A DNA stretch of 64,000 bases from Saprospiraceae bacterium (lineage in GTDB: Bacteria; Bacteroidota; Bacteroidia; Chitinophagales; Saprospiraceae), in contig JAEUUT010000101.1 in NCBI GenBank assembly GCA_016787415.1, positions 40,568 through 104,567 of the forward strand, given 5' to 3'. The first letter of the stretch is position 1; each line of letters begins with the position of its first letter. Below are positions 1-8,451 of the stretch, one piece after another. The notes under the pieces were generated by a model that saw nothing but the letters and a program-made list of their open reading frames with translations, was not told the DNA's origin and made no database searches. The position numbers were made by a program, and so were the translations under genes.

Positions 1-1
1 G

Positions 2-337
2 ATGACGCGCGGCACACTCACCACGTTCAGCATTGCCAATGACGTAGCCAAGTATTTTGCCATCGTTCCGGCGCTGTTTATGGCGGGCATTCCTGCCTTG
101 CAGCACCTCAATATCATGCGACTGGCATCGCCCGAATCGGCGATTCTGTCAGCGGTCATTTTTAATGCCATCATCATTCCCATGCTCATTCCGCTGGCGT
201 TGAAAGGCGTGGCGTACAAGCCCATCGGCGCTTCGGCCCTCTTGCGCCGCAACCTGTTTGTGTACGGGCTAGGTGGGGTAGCAGTCCCGTTTTTGGGGAT
301 AAAATTGATTGATGTGCTGGTCGCGTTCTTTATTTAA
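2..337 (+). CDS. kdpB: Potassium-transporting ATPase ATP-binding subunit KdpB, C-terminal part
   Basis: Only the last 111 or so residues are present; the gene runs off the left edge. The fragment carries the end of the P-type ATPase membrane domain: the segment [18 protein letters not shown] (typical of KdpB), then hydrophobic helices ending in a short cytoplasmic tail. KdpB hydrolyses ATP to drive high-affinity K+ uptake by the KdpFABC inner-membrane complex. kdpC follows on the same strand after a 180-base gap filled by a long palindrome, which is unusual because kdpB and kdpC are normally nearly contiguous. The true start lies outside the window. Confidence 0.95.
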   Translation: MTRGTLTTFSIANDVAKYFAIVPALFMAGIPALQHLNIMRLASPESAILSAVIFNAIIIPMLIPLALKGVAYKPIGASALLRRNLFVYGLGGVAVPFLGIKLIDVLVAFFI

Positions 338-342
338 AAATA

Positions 343-501
343 ATGACTATCCGGATATTGTACCCCAGCCAAGCGCAGCGTGTCATCCTGAACGCAGTGA
401 AGGATCCCTGTAATCGGGAGCCGCCAATGGGTATAGGGATCCTTCACTGCGTTCAGGATGACACGCTGCTCCTGGCTGGGGTACAATATCCGGATAGTCA
501 T
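343..501. repeat. Long palindrome inside the kdp operon (family A)
   Basis: Left arm 343-409 and right arm 435-501 are reverse complements over about 67 bases with only two or three mismatches; the loop is about 25 bases. Both ends read ATGACTATCCGG on their own strand. It separates kdpB from kdpC and would form a very stable mRNA hairpin within the operon. This is the only copy of this arm sequence in the window. Confidence 0.95.
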
Positions 502-517
502 TTAAAAATTATTTATC

Positions 518-1081
518 ATGAAACAACATATTCTCCCAGCCACCCTGCTCACGCTCTGTTGCCTGGTTCTGTTCAATATCATTTACCCGCTTGCCATGTA
601 CGGCGTAGGGCTCCTCATCGGCCCCAACAACGGCAAAGGTGAAATCGTAGCGGCCCGGGGCCGCACTGTCGGCTACGCCCGTCTCGGTCAATCATTTACG
701 GAAGATCGTTACTTTTGGTCGCGCCCATCGGCCGTCGGCTACAACGCTGTCGGTTCGGCAGGCTCCAACAAAGGCCCTTCCAACCCCGACTACCTGAAAA
801 CGGTGCAGGAAAGGATCGATACTTTTATAGCGCACAATCCCGGCATTCGGGCCGATCAGGTGCCTTCCGAACTGGTCACAGCGTCGGGCTCGGGCCTCGA
901 CCCCGATTTGTCGCCACAGGCAGCACGTGTACAGGCAGCACGCATTGCACGCGTCCGCCAGATCGACCCGGCCCGTGTAGAGCAACTGATTAAAGCGCAC
1001 ACCAAAGGCCCGCTGCTCGGCTTGTTCGGGCCGACCACCGTGAATGTACTCGAACTAAACCTGGCGCTGGATGCCTTGTAA
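518..1081 (+). CDS. kdpC: Potassium-transporting ATPase subunit KdpC
   Basis: A 187-residue protein, the usual KdpC length. It has one N-terminal membrane helix (about residues 7-35) and a periplasmic domain with the family signatures FTEDRYFWSRPSA, GSAGSNKGPSNP and SGSGLDPDLSPQAA. KdpC is needed for assembly and activity of the KdpFABC pump and probably raises its ATP affinity. The ATG at 518 lies 16 bases after the palindrome that separates it from kdpB. The C-terminal GLFGPTTVNVLELNLALD is typical. The porin gene starts 26 bases downstream, so this is one transcription unit. Confidence 0.97.
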   Translation: MKQHILPATLLTLCCLVLFNIIYPLAMYGVGLLIGPNNGKGEIVAARGRTVGYARLGQSFTEDRYFWSRPSAVGYNAVGSAGSNKGPSNPDYLKTVQERIDTFIAHNPGIRADQVPSELVTASGSGLDPDLSPQAARVQAARIARVRQIDPARVEQLIKAHTKGPLLGLFGPTTVNVLELNLALDAL

Positions 1082-1107
1082 CCACCACCACACCAAGCAT
1101 TTTTATC

Positions 1108-2160
1108 ATGAAAAACTACATCCCCGTGCTGCTTTGCCTCTTTTTTATGCAGGCAACAGCGCAAACGCCCGATACCGCCCGCCTGCAATGGAGTGCTTAT
1201 GCGGAGGCCTATTATGCGTACGATTTCAACCAGCCGGACAACCACAACCGACCCGGATTTTTGTATAACCACAACAGGCACAACGAATTCAATATCAACC
1301 TGGCATTTGTAAAAGCCGCCTACAACGCCAAAAATGTGCGCGCCAACCTGTCTCTCATGGCCGGCACCTACGCCAACGCCAACCTGGCCGCCGAACCCGG
1401 TGTGCTGAAAAATATCTACGAAGCCAATGTGGGTCTGCGCCTTTCCCCTAAAGTCTGGATCGACGCGGGTATTTTGCCCTCACACATCGGCTTTGAAAGC
1501 GCCGTTTCCAAAGACTGCTGGACGCTCACCCGCGGCATACTGGCGGAAAATTCACCGTATTACGAAAGCGGCGTAAAACTGAGCATTACGCCCAATGACA
1601 AGTGGACGCTTTCGGCCCTGGTACTCAATGGCTGGCAGCGCATCACACGCCCGGATGGCAACAATACGCCCGCTTTCGGAACGCAAGTGATTTACAAACC
1701 CAATGATCGTACTACCTTGAATTACAGCACCTTCGCCGGTTCCGACAAACCCGACGATGCGCGGCTGATGCGCGTTTTTCACAACCTGTATGGCATTTTC
1801 CAGGTATCGGAGCGCTTCGGACTGACGGCAGGTTTCGACATCGGTACCGAACAAAAAGCCAAAGGCAAGCCGGAGGTGAATGTGTGGTACACGCCGGTAC
1901 TCATCGGCCGACTTTCATTGAAAGAAAAGGTGGCGCTGGCCGCCCGTTACGAATATTACAGCGATGAAAACGGCGTCATCATCGGGCCTGATTTCCGTAC
2001 CAGCGGCTACTCGCTGAATGTCGATTATGCGCCGCGCAGCAATGCCCTGTTTCGGGTAGAAGGCCGATTATTGCAAAGTAAAAACGACATTTTTGTTACG
2101 GAAAACGGTTTTTCCAATACCAGTTTTGCCATAACTGCCTCGATGGCTGTGTTATTTTAA
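1108..2160 (+). CDS. Outer-membrane beta-barrel porin of the kdp cluster
   Basis: 350 residues with a signal peptide (MKNYIPVLLCLFFMQATAQ, cleavage near residue 19). The mature part is rich in alternating polar/hydrophobic strands with aromatic girdle residues and ends in a strand closing with Phe (ASMAVLF), as outer-membrane barrels do. The pattern YAEAYYAYDFNQPDNHNRP and the internal INLAFVKAAY resemble the BBP2/porin clan. Its place between kdpC and the kdpD-like sensor suggests it lets K+ cross the outer membrane, but that is inference from position. Specificity cannot be read from the sequence. Confidence 0.8.
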   Translation: MKNYIPVLLCLFFMQATAQTPDTARLQWSAYAEAYYAYDFNQPDNHNRPGFLYNHNRHNEFNINLAFVKAAYNAKNVRANLSLMAGTYANANLAAEPGVLKNIYEANVGLRLSPKVWIDAGILPSHIGFESAVSKDCWTLTRGILAENSPYYESGVKLSITPNDKWTLSALVLNGWQRITRPDGNNTPAFGTQVIYKPNDRTTLNYSTFAGSDKPDDARLMRVFHNLYGIFQVSERFGLTAGFDIGTEQKAKGKPEVNVWYTPVLIGRLSLKEKVALAARYEYYSDENGVIIGPDFRTSGYSLNVDYAPRSNALFRVEGRLLQSKNDIFVTENGFSNTSFAITASMAVLF

Positions 2161-2192
2161 CCACACTACCGGACATTTATAGTTGGGCGTCC

Positions 2193-2225
2193 AGACCTGT
2201 AAGGTTTTAAAAACCTTACAGGTCT
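2193..2225. repeat. Short palindrome, ACCTGTAAGG family
   Basis: An almost perfect 33-base inverted repeat (AGACCTGTAAGGTTTT and its complement) in the 105-base gap between the porin and kdpD-like genes. It is the smallest palindrome of the set and shares no arm sequence with the others. Confidence 0.85.
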
Positions 2226-2265
2226 CGTTCCACGAAAATGCCCAGGAGTATACTTATAACAGGTC

Positions 2266-3405
2266 ATGGAAATTTTCAACGACCGCGATCGTGATGCTGC
2301 TGCCAATGAGTTTCTCGATCTGATTCGCCGCTCCCGCCGTGGCAAGTTCAAGGTGTACATCGGCATGTCGGCCGGCGTGGGCAAAACCTACCGGATGCTC
2401 CAGGAGGCGCACGCGTTGTTGCAAAACAAGGTGGATGTAAAAGTCGGTTTTGTGGAAACCCACGGCCGCCATGAAACCGAGCAACAACTGGCCGGACTGC
2501 CGCAGGTGCCGCGCCGCAAACTGTTTTACAAAGGCAAGGAACTGGAGGAAATGGATCTGCAGGCCATCCTCAATGTGCATCCGGAAATTGTGATCGTCGA
2601 CGAACTGGCCCATACCAACATCGAAGGCAGCAAAAACGAAAAACGCTGGCAGGACGTGCTGGAACTGCTCGAAGCAGGCATTCACGTCATCAGCGCCGTC
2701 AATATTCAGCACCTGGAAAGCCTGAACAACGACGTGCGCCAGATCACCGGAATCGAGGTGCGAGAGCGCATTCCCGACCGCATCCTGCAACTCGCCGATG
2801 AGGTGGTGAACATTGACCTGACAGCCGACGAACTCGTGGCGCGGCTCCGCGCTGGCAAGATTTATGCCCCGGAGAAAGTGGAAATTGCCCTGCAAAACTT
2901 CTTTCAGCCGGAAAAAATCCTGCAACTACGCGAACTGGCGCTGCGCGAGGTGGCGCATCAGGTGGAACGAAAAATCGAGGCGGAAGTGCCCAAAACGGGT
3001 CAGTTGCGCACCGAACGTTTCCTGGCCTGTATCAGCAGCAACGACGACACCGCCAAAGCAGTGATCCGAAAAACGGCCCGCCTGGCATCTTACTACGACG
3101 CGCAGTGGATGGTGTTGTATGTGCAAACGCCCGCCGAAGAACCCGACAAAATCAACCTGGCGCTCCAGCGACACCTGCTCCACAATTTCAAAACAGCCAT
3201 GGAACTGGGCGCCGAAATCATTCGGGTAAAAAGCCCGAATATTGCTCAAACAATTTTGCAGGTGACGGCCGAACGCGACATCACCACCGTATGTATTGGC
3301 AAGCCGCACCTGAATTTGTGGCGCATCATCATCAACACCAGCATTTTTAACCAATTGCTGACCGAGTTGTCGGGCAGCAAAGTAGATTTGATTATACTAT
3401 CTTGA
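2266..3405 (+). CDS. kdpD: KdpD-like sensor protein lacking the kinase module
   Basis: 379 residues covering only the cytoplasmic N-terminal part of KdpD. The KdpD signature GMSAGVGKT (residues 33-41) is a Walker A-like ATP site; VDELAHTN follows near residue 107 with the Kdp-typical RIPDRILQLADEVVNIDL region. From about residue 250 there is a universal-stress-protein-like domain (RTERFLACISSNDDTAK). The four membrane helices, GAF-like region and histidine-kinase domain of E. coli KdpD are absent; the next gene supplies a separate kinase. The split suggests signalling by protein contact between the two products. No KdpE partner is seen in the window; it may lie upstream of kdpA. Confidence 0.92.
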   Translation: MEIFNDRDRDAAANEFLDLIRRSRRGKFKVYIGMSAGVGKTYRMLQEAHALLQNKVDVKVGFVETHGRHETEQQLAGLPQVPRRKLFYKGKELEEMDLQAILNVHPEIVIVDELAHTNIEGSKNEKRWQDVLELLEAGIHVISAVNIQHLESLNNDVRQITGIEVRERIPDRILQLADEVVNIDLTADELVARLRAGKIYAPEKVEIALQNFFQPEKILQLRELALREVAHQVERKIEAEVPKTGQLRTERFLACISSNDDTAKAVIRKTARLASYYDAQWMVLYVQTPAEEPDKINLALQRHLLHNFKTAMELGAEIIRVKSPNIAQTILQVTAERDITTVCIGKPHLNLWRIIINTSIFNQLLTELSGSKVDLIILS

Positions 3406-3407
3406 AT

Positions 3408-3542
3408 AGTCCTGAGTCGTAAGTCCTAAGTCCTGAGTCCGTAGAGTACACATGAATACTCCTGGATTTTTTTATTAACCAAGGCTATGGATAATCAGGT
3501 GTACTCTACAGACTCAGGACTCAGGACTTACGACTCAGGACT
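3408..3542. repeat. Class 1 palindrome (AGTCCTG 7-mer arms, GTAGAGTACAC core)
   Basis: Left arm 3408-3452 is a run of 7-mers of the type AGTCCTG/AGTCGTA/AGTCCTA, ending in the core CCGTAGAGTACAC. Right arm 3496-3542 is its inverse complement. The central 40 or so bases are unique. It separates the kdpD-like gene from the kinase gene and extends the kinase reading frame artificially upstream. Confidence 0.95.
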
Positions 3543-3549
3543 TTACACC

Positions 3550-5283
3550 ATGCTACGCATCAAAACCAAACTCTCGCTCGGCCTCGGCTTTCTCTTCGCC
3601 GTAATCGTGCTGCTTACTGCGGCAGGCCTGTATTCGCTCAACCGCTTGTCGGGCGATGCGCAGGCCGTGTTGCAGGACAATTACCTGAGCCTCGAACTCA
3701 GCGAGCGCATGCACCGCTTGCTGGACAACTACGGCGCCGACCTGGCCGAGGGGACGCCCGCTGGCGCTGCGCGGGAGGCGTTTGTGGCCGAATTTGAAAA
3801 AAGCCTGACGCGGCAGGAGCGCAATGTGACCGAGCCGGGAGAATTGGAAGCGACACAAGACTTGCGCAGCCAGTTCGATTTTCTGAAAAAAGACACCTCG
3901 ATATTAGTGAGTCGAACCGCTGACATCCGGCAGGCGCTGCACCGTATCAATGAACTTAACATGAATGCCATGATTCGTAAAAACGAGGCAGCGCGCCACA
4001 CGGCCGAGCAGGCCAATGTGCTGCTGGGAGTGATTGCGGTGCTGTCGTTTCTGATTTCATTTGTATTTATTGTCAATTTTCCGGGATACATCGCCGATCC
4101 TATCCGCCAGTTGACGGAAAGCATCCGGCAGATTGCGGATCGCAACTACAACGAACGCCTGTTTTTTAAATCGCAGGATGAATTTGGCGAACTCGCCACA
4201 GCATTTAACGATATGGCTTCGCGGCTCGACCATTACGAGCACAGCAACCTGGCAGAATTGCTGTTTGAGAAAAAACGCATGGAAACCCTGCTCGACAACA
4301 TGAGCGATGCGGTGCTGGTGCTGGATGAAAAAAGCCGTGTATTGTTTGCCAATCCGATTGCCTGCCAGTTGTTGTCGGTGAAAAAAAGTGACCTGACAGG
4401 CCGGTATGCACCCGATGCCGCCTTGCACAACGACCTGTTGCGCAGCCTGTTACAGTCCGACAGCAGCCATACATTCAAGATTTACCACAACGACAAGGAG
4501 AGTTTTTTCCAGAAAGAAACCTTTGCCGTGCGCGTCGAGCGGCCCAATATGTCGGCCGACGCCGGCGTAATGATTCTGCTGAAAAACGTCACTTCTTTCA
4601 AGGAACTCGACCAGGCTAAAACCAATTTTATTGCCACCATTTCGCATGAATTGAAAACGCCTATTTCCGGCATTAAAATGTCGCTCAGCCTGCTGGAAGA
4701 CAAACGTGTGGGCCCGCTCAATGAAGAACAACAGAAACTGCTGGCCCATATCCGCAGCGACAGCCAGCGCCTGCTGGGTATCACGACCGAACTGCTCGAC
4801 CTGGCTCAGGTGGAAACCGGCAATATCCGCCTAAATATCAGCCCTTCCGACCCTTATGCCCTGCTTCAGTATGCCCTGGAAGCCGTGCAAGTGGAAGCCG
4901 ATCAAAAACACCTGCAACTGGACACCCAACTGGAAGCATCGCTCCCGCAGGTGCGCACCGACCCGGATAAAATCACCTGGGTCATCATCAACCTGCTCAC
5001 CAACGCCATTCATTATTCGCCGGAAAAAAACCGCATCCTCATCGAAATGCGCAAGGAAAATGACCGCTTGCTGGTTTCTGTACGCGATTTCGGCAAAGGC
5101 ATAGAAGAGCGCTTTCGCAGCCGCGTGTTCGACCGGTATTTTCAGGTGCCTGGCAGCCCACAATCCGGCACCGGACTCGGACTGGCTATCTGCAAGGAAT
5201 TTGTGGAAGCGCAAGGGGGCCACGTCGGGCTGGATAGCGAAGTGGGGAAAGGAAGTAGGTTTTATTTTGAGATACCCTTCTAG
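3550..5283 (+). CDS. HAMP/PAS sensor histidine kinase, partner of the KdpD-like protein
   Basis: 577 residues from the ATG at 3550. A longer frame back to 3487 only translates the palindrome arm, so it was rejected. Order of parts: membrane helix about 10-30, periplasmic helical region, second helix about 156-176, HAMP linker, PAS-like domain about 235-345, HisKA with the phospho-acceptor His near residue 366 in FIATISHELKTP, then HATPase with NLLTNAIHYSP, FGKGI and GTGLGLAI. It presumably senses K+ or turgor together with the preceding KdpD-like protein and phosphorylates a regulator outside the window. It ends at TAG just before a class 2 palindrome, facing a convergent gene. Confidence 0.9.
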   Translation: MLRIKTKLSLGLGFLFAVIVLLTAAGLYSLNRLSGDAQAVLQDNYLSLELSERMHRLLDNYGADLAEGTPAGAAREAFVAEFEKSLTRQERNVTEPGELEATQDLRSQFDFLKKDTSILVSRTADIRQALHRINELNMNAMIRKNEAARHTAEQANVLLGVIAVLSFLISFVFIVNFPGYIADPIRQLTESIRQIADRNYNERLFFKSQDEFGELATAFNDMASRLDHYEHSNLAELLFEKKRMETLLDNMSDAVLVLDEKSRVLFANPIACQLLSVKKSDLTGRYAPDAALHNDLLRSLLQSDSSHTFKIYHNDKESFFQKETFAVRVERPNMSADAGVMILLKNVTSFKELDQAKTNFIATISHELKTPISGIKMSLSLLEDKRVGPLNEEQQKLLAHIRSDSQRLLGITTELLDLAQVETGNIRLNISPSDPYALLQYALEAVQVEADQKHLQLDTQLEASLPQVRTDPDKITWVIINLLTNAIHYSPEKNRILIEMRKENDRLLVSVRDFGKGIEERFRSRVFDRYFQVPGSPQSGTGLGLAICKEFVEAQGGHVGLDSEVGKGSRFYFEIPF

Positions 5284-5289
5284 AGAGGG

Positions 5290-5422
5290 TTGAATCAGGA
5301 TTTAGGGGATTAACAGGATTAGAAGGATTCCCGACTTGACATCAGCAATTTGACAAATTTTAATAATTGTCGTTGTCAAGTCGGGAATCCTTCTAATCCT
5401 GTTAATCCCCTAAATCCTGTTC
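5290..5422. repeat. Class 2 palindrome (ATTAGAAGGATTCCCG arms)
   Basis: Arms 5297-5340 and 5375-5418 are perfect reverse complements over 44 bases. The central part holds further partial complementarity. It lies between two convergent genes and begins within 10 bases of the kinase stop. The arm segment AGGGGATTAACAGG is specific to this copy yet present in both arms. Confidence 0.95.
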
Positions 5423-5913
5423 TAGTGAGGTAATCTTTCCCGCACCGCTCCATACACCCACGTTCCTGCCAGGGCGCCAGCAATTACGATCAGAATAGGC
5501 AGCACGCCTGTACCCAGGATGGCGAACAGTGGCCCTGGGCAGGCGCCCGTCATCGCCCAGCCGAAACCGAACATCAGTCCGCCGATCACCTGCCCGCGGT
5601 TGAGTTTTTTGGTGTGGAACTGAATGGGTTCGCCATGCATGGTTTTGGCCTGGAATTTTTTGATAAGCCACACGGACAAGGCGCCGATAACAACGCCTGT
5701 AGAGATTACGCCGTACATGTGAAACGACTGAAAACGAAACATTTCCTGCATGCGAAACCAGGAAATGATCTCGGTTTTGACAAAAGCAATACCGAAAATG
5801 ACACCTACAGCGGCGTATTTAAAATTGTGGTACCAGGGGAGTTGTTCCTGCGATTCATTGATGCACATGGCATCGAGAGAACGTACTTCGAAATCTGATT
5901 CGGGAGGGAGCAT
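5422..5913 (-). CDS. YeeE/YedE family half-transporter (DUF6691 type)
   Basis: 163 residues from the ATG at 5913; the frame is open back to 6048 but that part reads through repeat E and the neighbouring gene. Three or four hydrophobic helices (YAAVGVIFGIAF, YGVISTGVVIGALSVWLI, VIGGLMFGFGWAMTGACPG, LPILIVIAGALAGTWVYG). The motif GWAMTGACPGPLFA is the family hallmark with its conserved Cys. YeeE/YedE proteins import thiosulfate or related sulfur species; half-length pairs form one functional unit. It follows its partner (5961-6524) by 47 bases. The rhodanese further upstream supports a role in sulfur uptake. Substrate is inferred. Confidence 0.88.
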   Translation of the reverse strand: MLPPESDFEVRSLDAMCINESQEQLPWYHNFKYAAVGVIFGIAFVKTEIISWFRMQEMFRFQSFHMYGVISTGVVIGALSVWLIKKFQAKTMHGEPIQFHTKKLNRGQVIGGLMFGFGWAMTGACPGPLFAILGTGVLPILIVIAGALAGTWVYGAVRERLPH

Positions 5914-5915
5914 GG

Positions 5916-5956
5916 CAGAGGTGAGAGGTGAGAGGCGAGAGGCGAGAGGTGAGAAA
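5916..5956. repeat. Class 3 one-armed repeat (GAGGTGA 7-mers)
   Basis: Six or so tandem 7-mers of the GAGGTGA/GAGGCGA type with no matching inverse arm nearby. They fill almost the whole 47-base gap between the two YeeE/YedE genes, ending 3 bases before the start codon at 5913. The same repeat makes full palindromes at 42353-42498 and 55700-55830. Confidence 0.85.
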
Positions 5957-5960
5957 GGGG

Positions 5961-6524
5961 TCACAGGTGCATGATGTAGGGCAGGATAAAATTGGCCATT
6001 AGGATACCACCTGCCATAAAACATATAGTGGCCACGAGGGAAGGCCATTGCAGGGTGGAGAGCCCCATAATGGAATGGCCGCTGGTGCAGCCACCCGCGT
6101 AGCGGGTGCCGAAGCCTACAAGAAAACCGCCCACTACGAGCAGCACGAAGCCGCGAAGGGTGAACAGGCTGTCCCAGGAAAAAATTTCAGGAGGCAACTG
6201 GCTGTCATAATGGGTGATGCCGTATGTCTGGAGTTCGGCGGCCAGTTCGGGTGCGACGCGCACCGGATTGGGGTCGGCCAGTAAGGTGGCTGCAATGGCG
6301 GCGCCCAGCATGATGCCGCCCGCAAAAAAGAGGTTCCAGGACTCTTTTCGCCAGTCGTATTTAAAAAAACGAATATTGGCAGGAAATACCGCAGCGCAGA
6401 TATGCCGCAGGTTGCCAGAAATGCCAAAATGCCGGTTGCCAAGTAGCAACAGGGCCGGCACGGTGAGTCCGATGATGATGCCGCCCGCCCACCAAGGCCA
6501 GGGCTGGCTAAGTGTCTGTATCAT
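5961..6524 (-). CDS. YeeE/YedE family half-transporter with GGCTSGHS motif
   Basis: 187 residues from the ATG at 6524 (the longer frame to 6560 has no better start). Five hydrophobic segments. The C-terminal half has [18 protein letters not shown], the conserved Cys-bearing signature of the YeeE/YedE (PF04143) family. With the DUF6691-type protein downstream it would form a two-gene sulfur-compound importer in the inner membrane. Upstream on the same strand, after palindrome F, is a rhodanese. The three genes could be co-transcribed, though the 195-base palindrome between them may uncouple expression. Confidence 0.9.
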   Translation of the reverse strand: MIQTLSQPWPWWAGGIIIGLTVPALLLLGNRHFGISGNLRHICAAVFPANIRFFKYDWRKESWNLFFAGGIMLGAAIAATLLADPNPVRVAPELAAELQTYGITHYDSQLPPEIFSWDSLFTLRGFVLLVVGGFLVGFGTRYAGGCTSGHSIMGLSTLQWPSLVATICFMAGGILMANFILPYIMHL

Positions 6525-6582
6525 GTGCGTTGTCAAATTGAGGCTTGAACATACGCACAAATTGAAAGATTGACAAATTGCA

Positions 6583-6777
6583 TTTTTGTGTTTTGGTATT
6601 TTTGGGTTTTGGTGTTTTCGAGGGCGCTGCTCTTGGCTTTGATAGGAAAGTTAGAGATTGAGGCTCGAATTTGATCCATGCTGAGCCGCCGAGTCTTAAA
6701 CCACAACCTTTCAACCCTCAAAGCCAAGAGCAACGTCCTCGAAAACACCAAAACCCAAAAACACCAAAACACCAAAC
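6583..6777. repeat. Class 4 palindrome (TTTTTGTG/TTTTGGTG arms)
   Basis: Left arm 6583-6641 and right arm 6718-6775 are inverse complements. The outer part is octamers of TTTTGGTG type; the inner stem pairs GCTCTTGGCTTTGA with its complement. It ends 4 bases from the rhodanese stop codon (6781). Other copies lie at 8202-8447 and 63873-64000. Confidence 0.93.
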
Positions 6778-6780
6778 AAC

Positions 6781-7092
6781 CTAGAGACTCGCTTCCAGGC
6801 TGTCCCAAGCGCCGCCATTATACACCTCAATACCCGAATTTCTGAGGATACCTGCAGCAGCGCTGCTGCGGTTGCCGCTGCGGCAAACGGTGATGATAGG
6901 GGTGTTTTTACCTTTGAGGCTAGCGATTTTGGTGCCGATCTGGTCGAGCGGAATGTTGACGGAGCCTTTGATATGGCCTTGTTTGAACTCTCCCGGCGTA
7001 CGAACGTCTACAATCACAGCGCCGGCTTCTACCAGGGTTTTAAAATCGGCAGAAGGGCCGCTCGAGAAAATGCTTTTCAGAAAATCCATCAT
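6781..7092 (-). CDS. Rhodanese-like sulfurtransferase domain protein
   Basis: About 103 residues from ATG at 7092 (or 7089), a single rhodanese domain. The active-site loop is CRSGNRSS with catalytic Cys, and VDVRTPGEFKQGHIKGSVNIP is the classical N-terminal motif. Such proteins carry persulfide sulfur from thiosulfate or sulfide metabolism. No signal peptide is clear from the chosen start; upstream residues in the open frame (to 7143) look like non-coding translation. It is the first gene of the leftward sulfur cluster. Confidence 0.93.
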   Translation of the reverse strand: MMDFLKSIFSSGPSADFKTLVEAGAVIVDVRTPGEFKQGHIKGSVNIPLDQIGTKIASLKGKNTPIITVCRSGNRSSAAAGILRNSGIEVYNGGAWDSLEASL

Positions 7093-7266
7093 GGTTCGGA
7101 TATAAAATGATAAAAAATGGTGAAGGATAGGATGCAAAAACAAGTCAAAATCCGCTGTTCAGGCATCGTACAGTAGCATTGGGGTGAATTCTGTAAGAAT
7201 CTGTTGCAAAGGTGCAATATTGGGCACGCTGAACTATGTAACAAACATCACATAAAGCAAAAGTGT

Positions 7267-8193
7267 ATGAAAGCGTCTCTTGTACTCTTGTGGGTATTTG
7301 CCGGAAATGTTCTTTTAAACGCTCAAACGGCTTTGTACAATGCCGGCATACACACGGCCGACTCTTTGTTCCAAATTCCCGATTACCCTGCCGCTGCTCA
7401 GGCTTACCGAACAGCATTTGAAGTCTTTGCTGGAAAAGCATACCCGGAAGACCGATTCAAGGCCGCTCGCGCATGGGCCATGACAGGCAAGGCCGATTCC
7501 GCCTTTTTTCACCTGGAACGGCTGCAATCGAAAACTGATTTTCTGGACGTGGTGAGCACCTGGGAACAAACGCCGGAACTGGCAGCCTTGACATCCGACT
7601 TCCGCTGGACGCGACTGCTCACTCAAATCGCGCTCAAAAACGAACGCAATGCGGCTATACAAAACAACCCGCTGGGCCATGAACTGGAGCAAATTTACAC
7701 CCTCGACCAGTGGTATCGAATCCACATGGACAGTGTCATTTCCTTGCATGGGCGCGCATCTCCCGAATTCAGGGATTTTGTGCGGCGCAGTACCGAACAG
7801 GATTCTCTCAACCAATTGCGCGTGCGCCAGATTATTGAGGAACATGGCTGGCTGGGTACTGATGTGGTGAGCAAACGCGCAACCAAAGCACTATTCCTTG
7901 TGGTGCAGCACGCCGAACTGCCCATGCAGGAACGCTACGTCCCGCTCTTGCGCCAGGCCGTGGCTGAAGGGAAGGCGGATGCCGAAAACCTGGCCTATCT
8001 GGAAGATCGTATCTTGATGCGGCAAGGCAAACCCCAGCGTTATGGCAGCCAGATCGTAACGGATAAATCGACCGGTGCATGGATTCTCTACCAGGTCGAA
8101 GACCCGGAAAACCTGGACAAACGCCGGGCTACTGTAGGGCTGGGGCCAATTGCAGCCTATCTGGAGGCTACAGGGGCGATTTGGGAGAAATGA
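7267..8193 (+). CDS. Secreted DUF6624-type protein with TPR-like N-terminus
   Basis: 308 residues from the ATG at 7267, where a signal peptide begins (MKASLVLLWVFAGNVLLNAQ). The N-terminal part has helix pairs like tetratricopeptide repeats (YPAAAQAYRTAFEVF, DRFKAARAWAMTGKADSAFFHLERL). The C-terminal half (EEHGWLGTDVVSKRATKALFLVVQHAEL, QMQERYVPLLRQAVAEG, LAYLEDRILMRQGKPQRYGSQ) matches the DUF6624 pattern, whose function is unknown. Probably periplasmic. Its TGA is followed after 8 bases by a class 4 palindrome that separates it from the convergent Crp/Fnr gene. Confidence 0.8.
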   Translation: MKASLVLLWVFAGNVLLNAQTALYNAGIHTADSLFQIPDYPAAAQAYRTAFEVFAGKAYPEDRFKAARAWAMTGKADSAFFHLERLQSKTDFLDVVSTWEQTPELAALTSDFRWTRLLTQIALKNERNAAIQNNPLGHELEQIYTLDQWYRIHMDSVISLHGRASPEFRDFVRRSTEQDSLNQLRVRQIIEEHGWLGTDVVSKRATKALFLVVQHAELPMQERYVPLLRQAVAEGKADAENLAYLEDRILMRQGKPQRYGSQIVTDKSTGAWILYQVEDPENLDKRRATVGLGPIAAYLEATGAIWEK

Positions 8194-8201
8194 AGGGAGG
8201 G

Positions 8202-8447
8202 ATGGTGATTTGGTGTTTTTGTGTTTTTGTGTTTTTGTGTTTTTGTGTTTTTGTGTTTTGGTGTTTTTGTGTTTTGGTGGGCTTCGTTCTTGGTATTGGA
8301 ATTCAAATTCCTGCCTGATATGGCGTTTACATAGCATTTCCTTATTACGCTGAGAAACTGTTTTATATGCCGCGAGCAACGCGCCCTCCAAAACACAAAA
8401 ACACTAAAACACCAAAACACTAAATCACTAAAACACTAAAACACTCC
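8202..8447. repeat. Class 4 palindrome, long loop
   Basis: Left arm 8202-8290 carries about ten tandem TTTTTGTG octamers; right arm 8386-8447 carries AAACACTA/AAACACCA inverse units. The loop is about 95 bases. It fills the gap between two convergent genes. Confidence 0.92.
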
Positions 8448-8451
8448 TTCT

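Noticed and set aside
343..642. Reading frame across the kdpB-kdpC palindrome
   Set aside because: Its content is the palindrome and an out-of-frame stretch of kdpC.
3487..3549. Upstream extension of the kinase (MDNQVYSTDSGLRTYDSGL) and similar extensions at 13737-13827, 29542-29623, 36536-36596, 39046-39255 and 55743-55865
   Set aside because: They only translate the repeat arms. A signal peptide or family N-terminus begins at the internal ATG in each case.
8079..8353. Frames encoding FCVFVFLCFCVF-type peptides
   Set aside because: Translations of TTTTTGTG repeats, not proteins.
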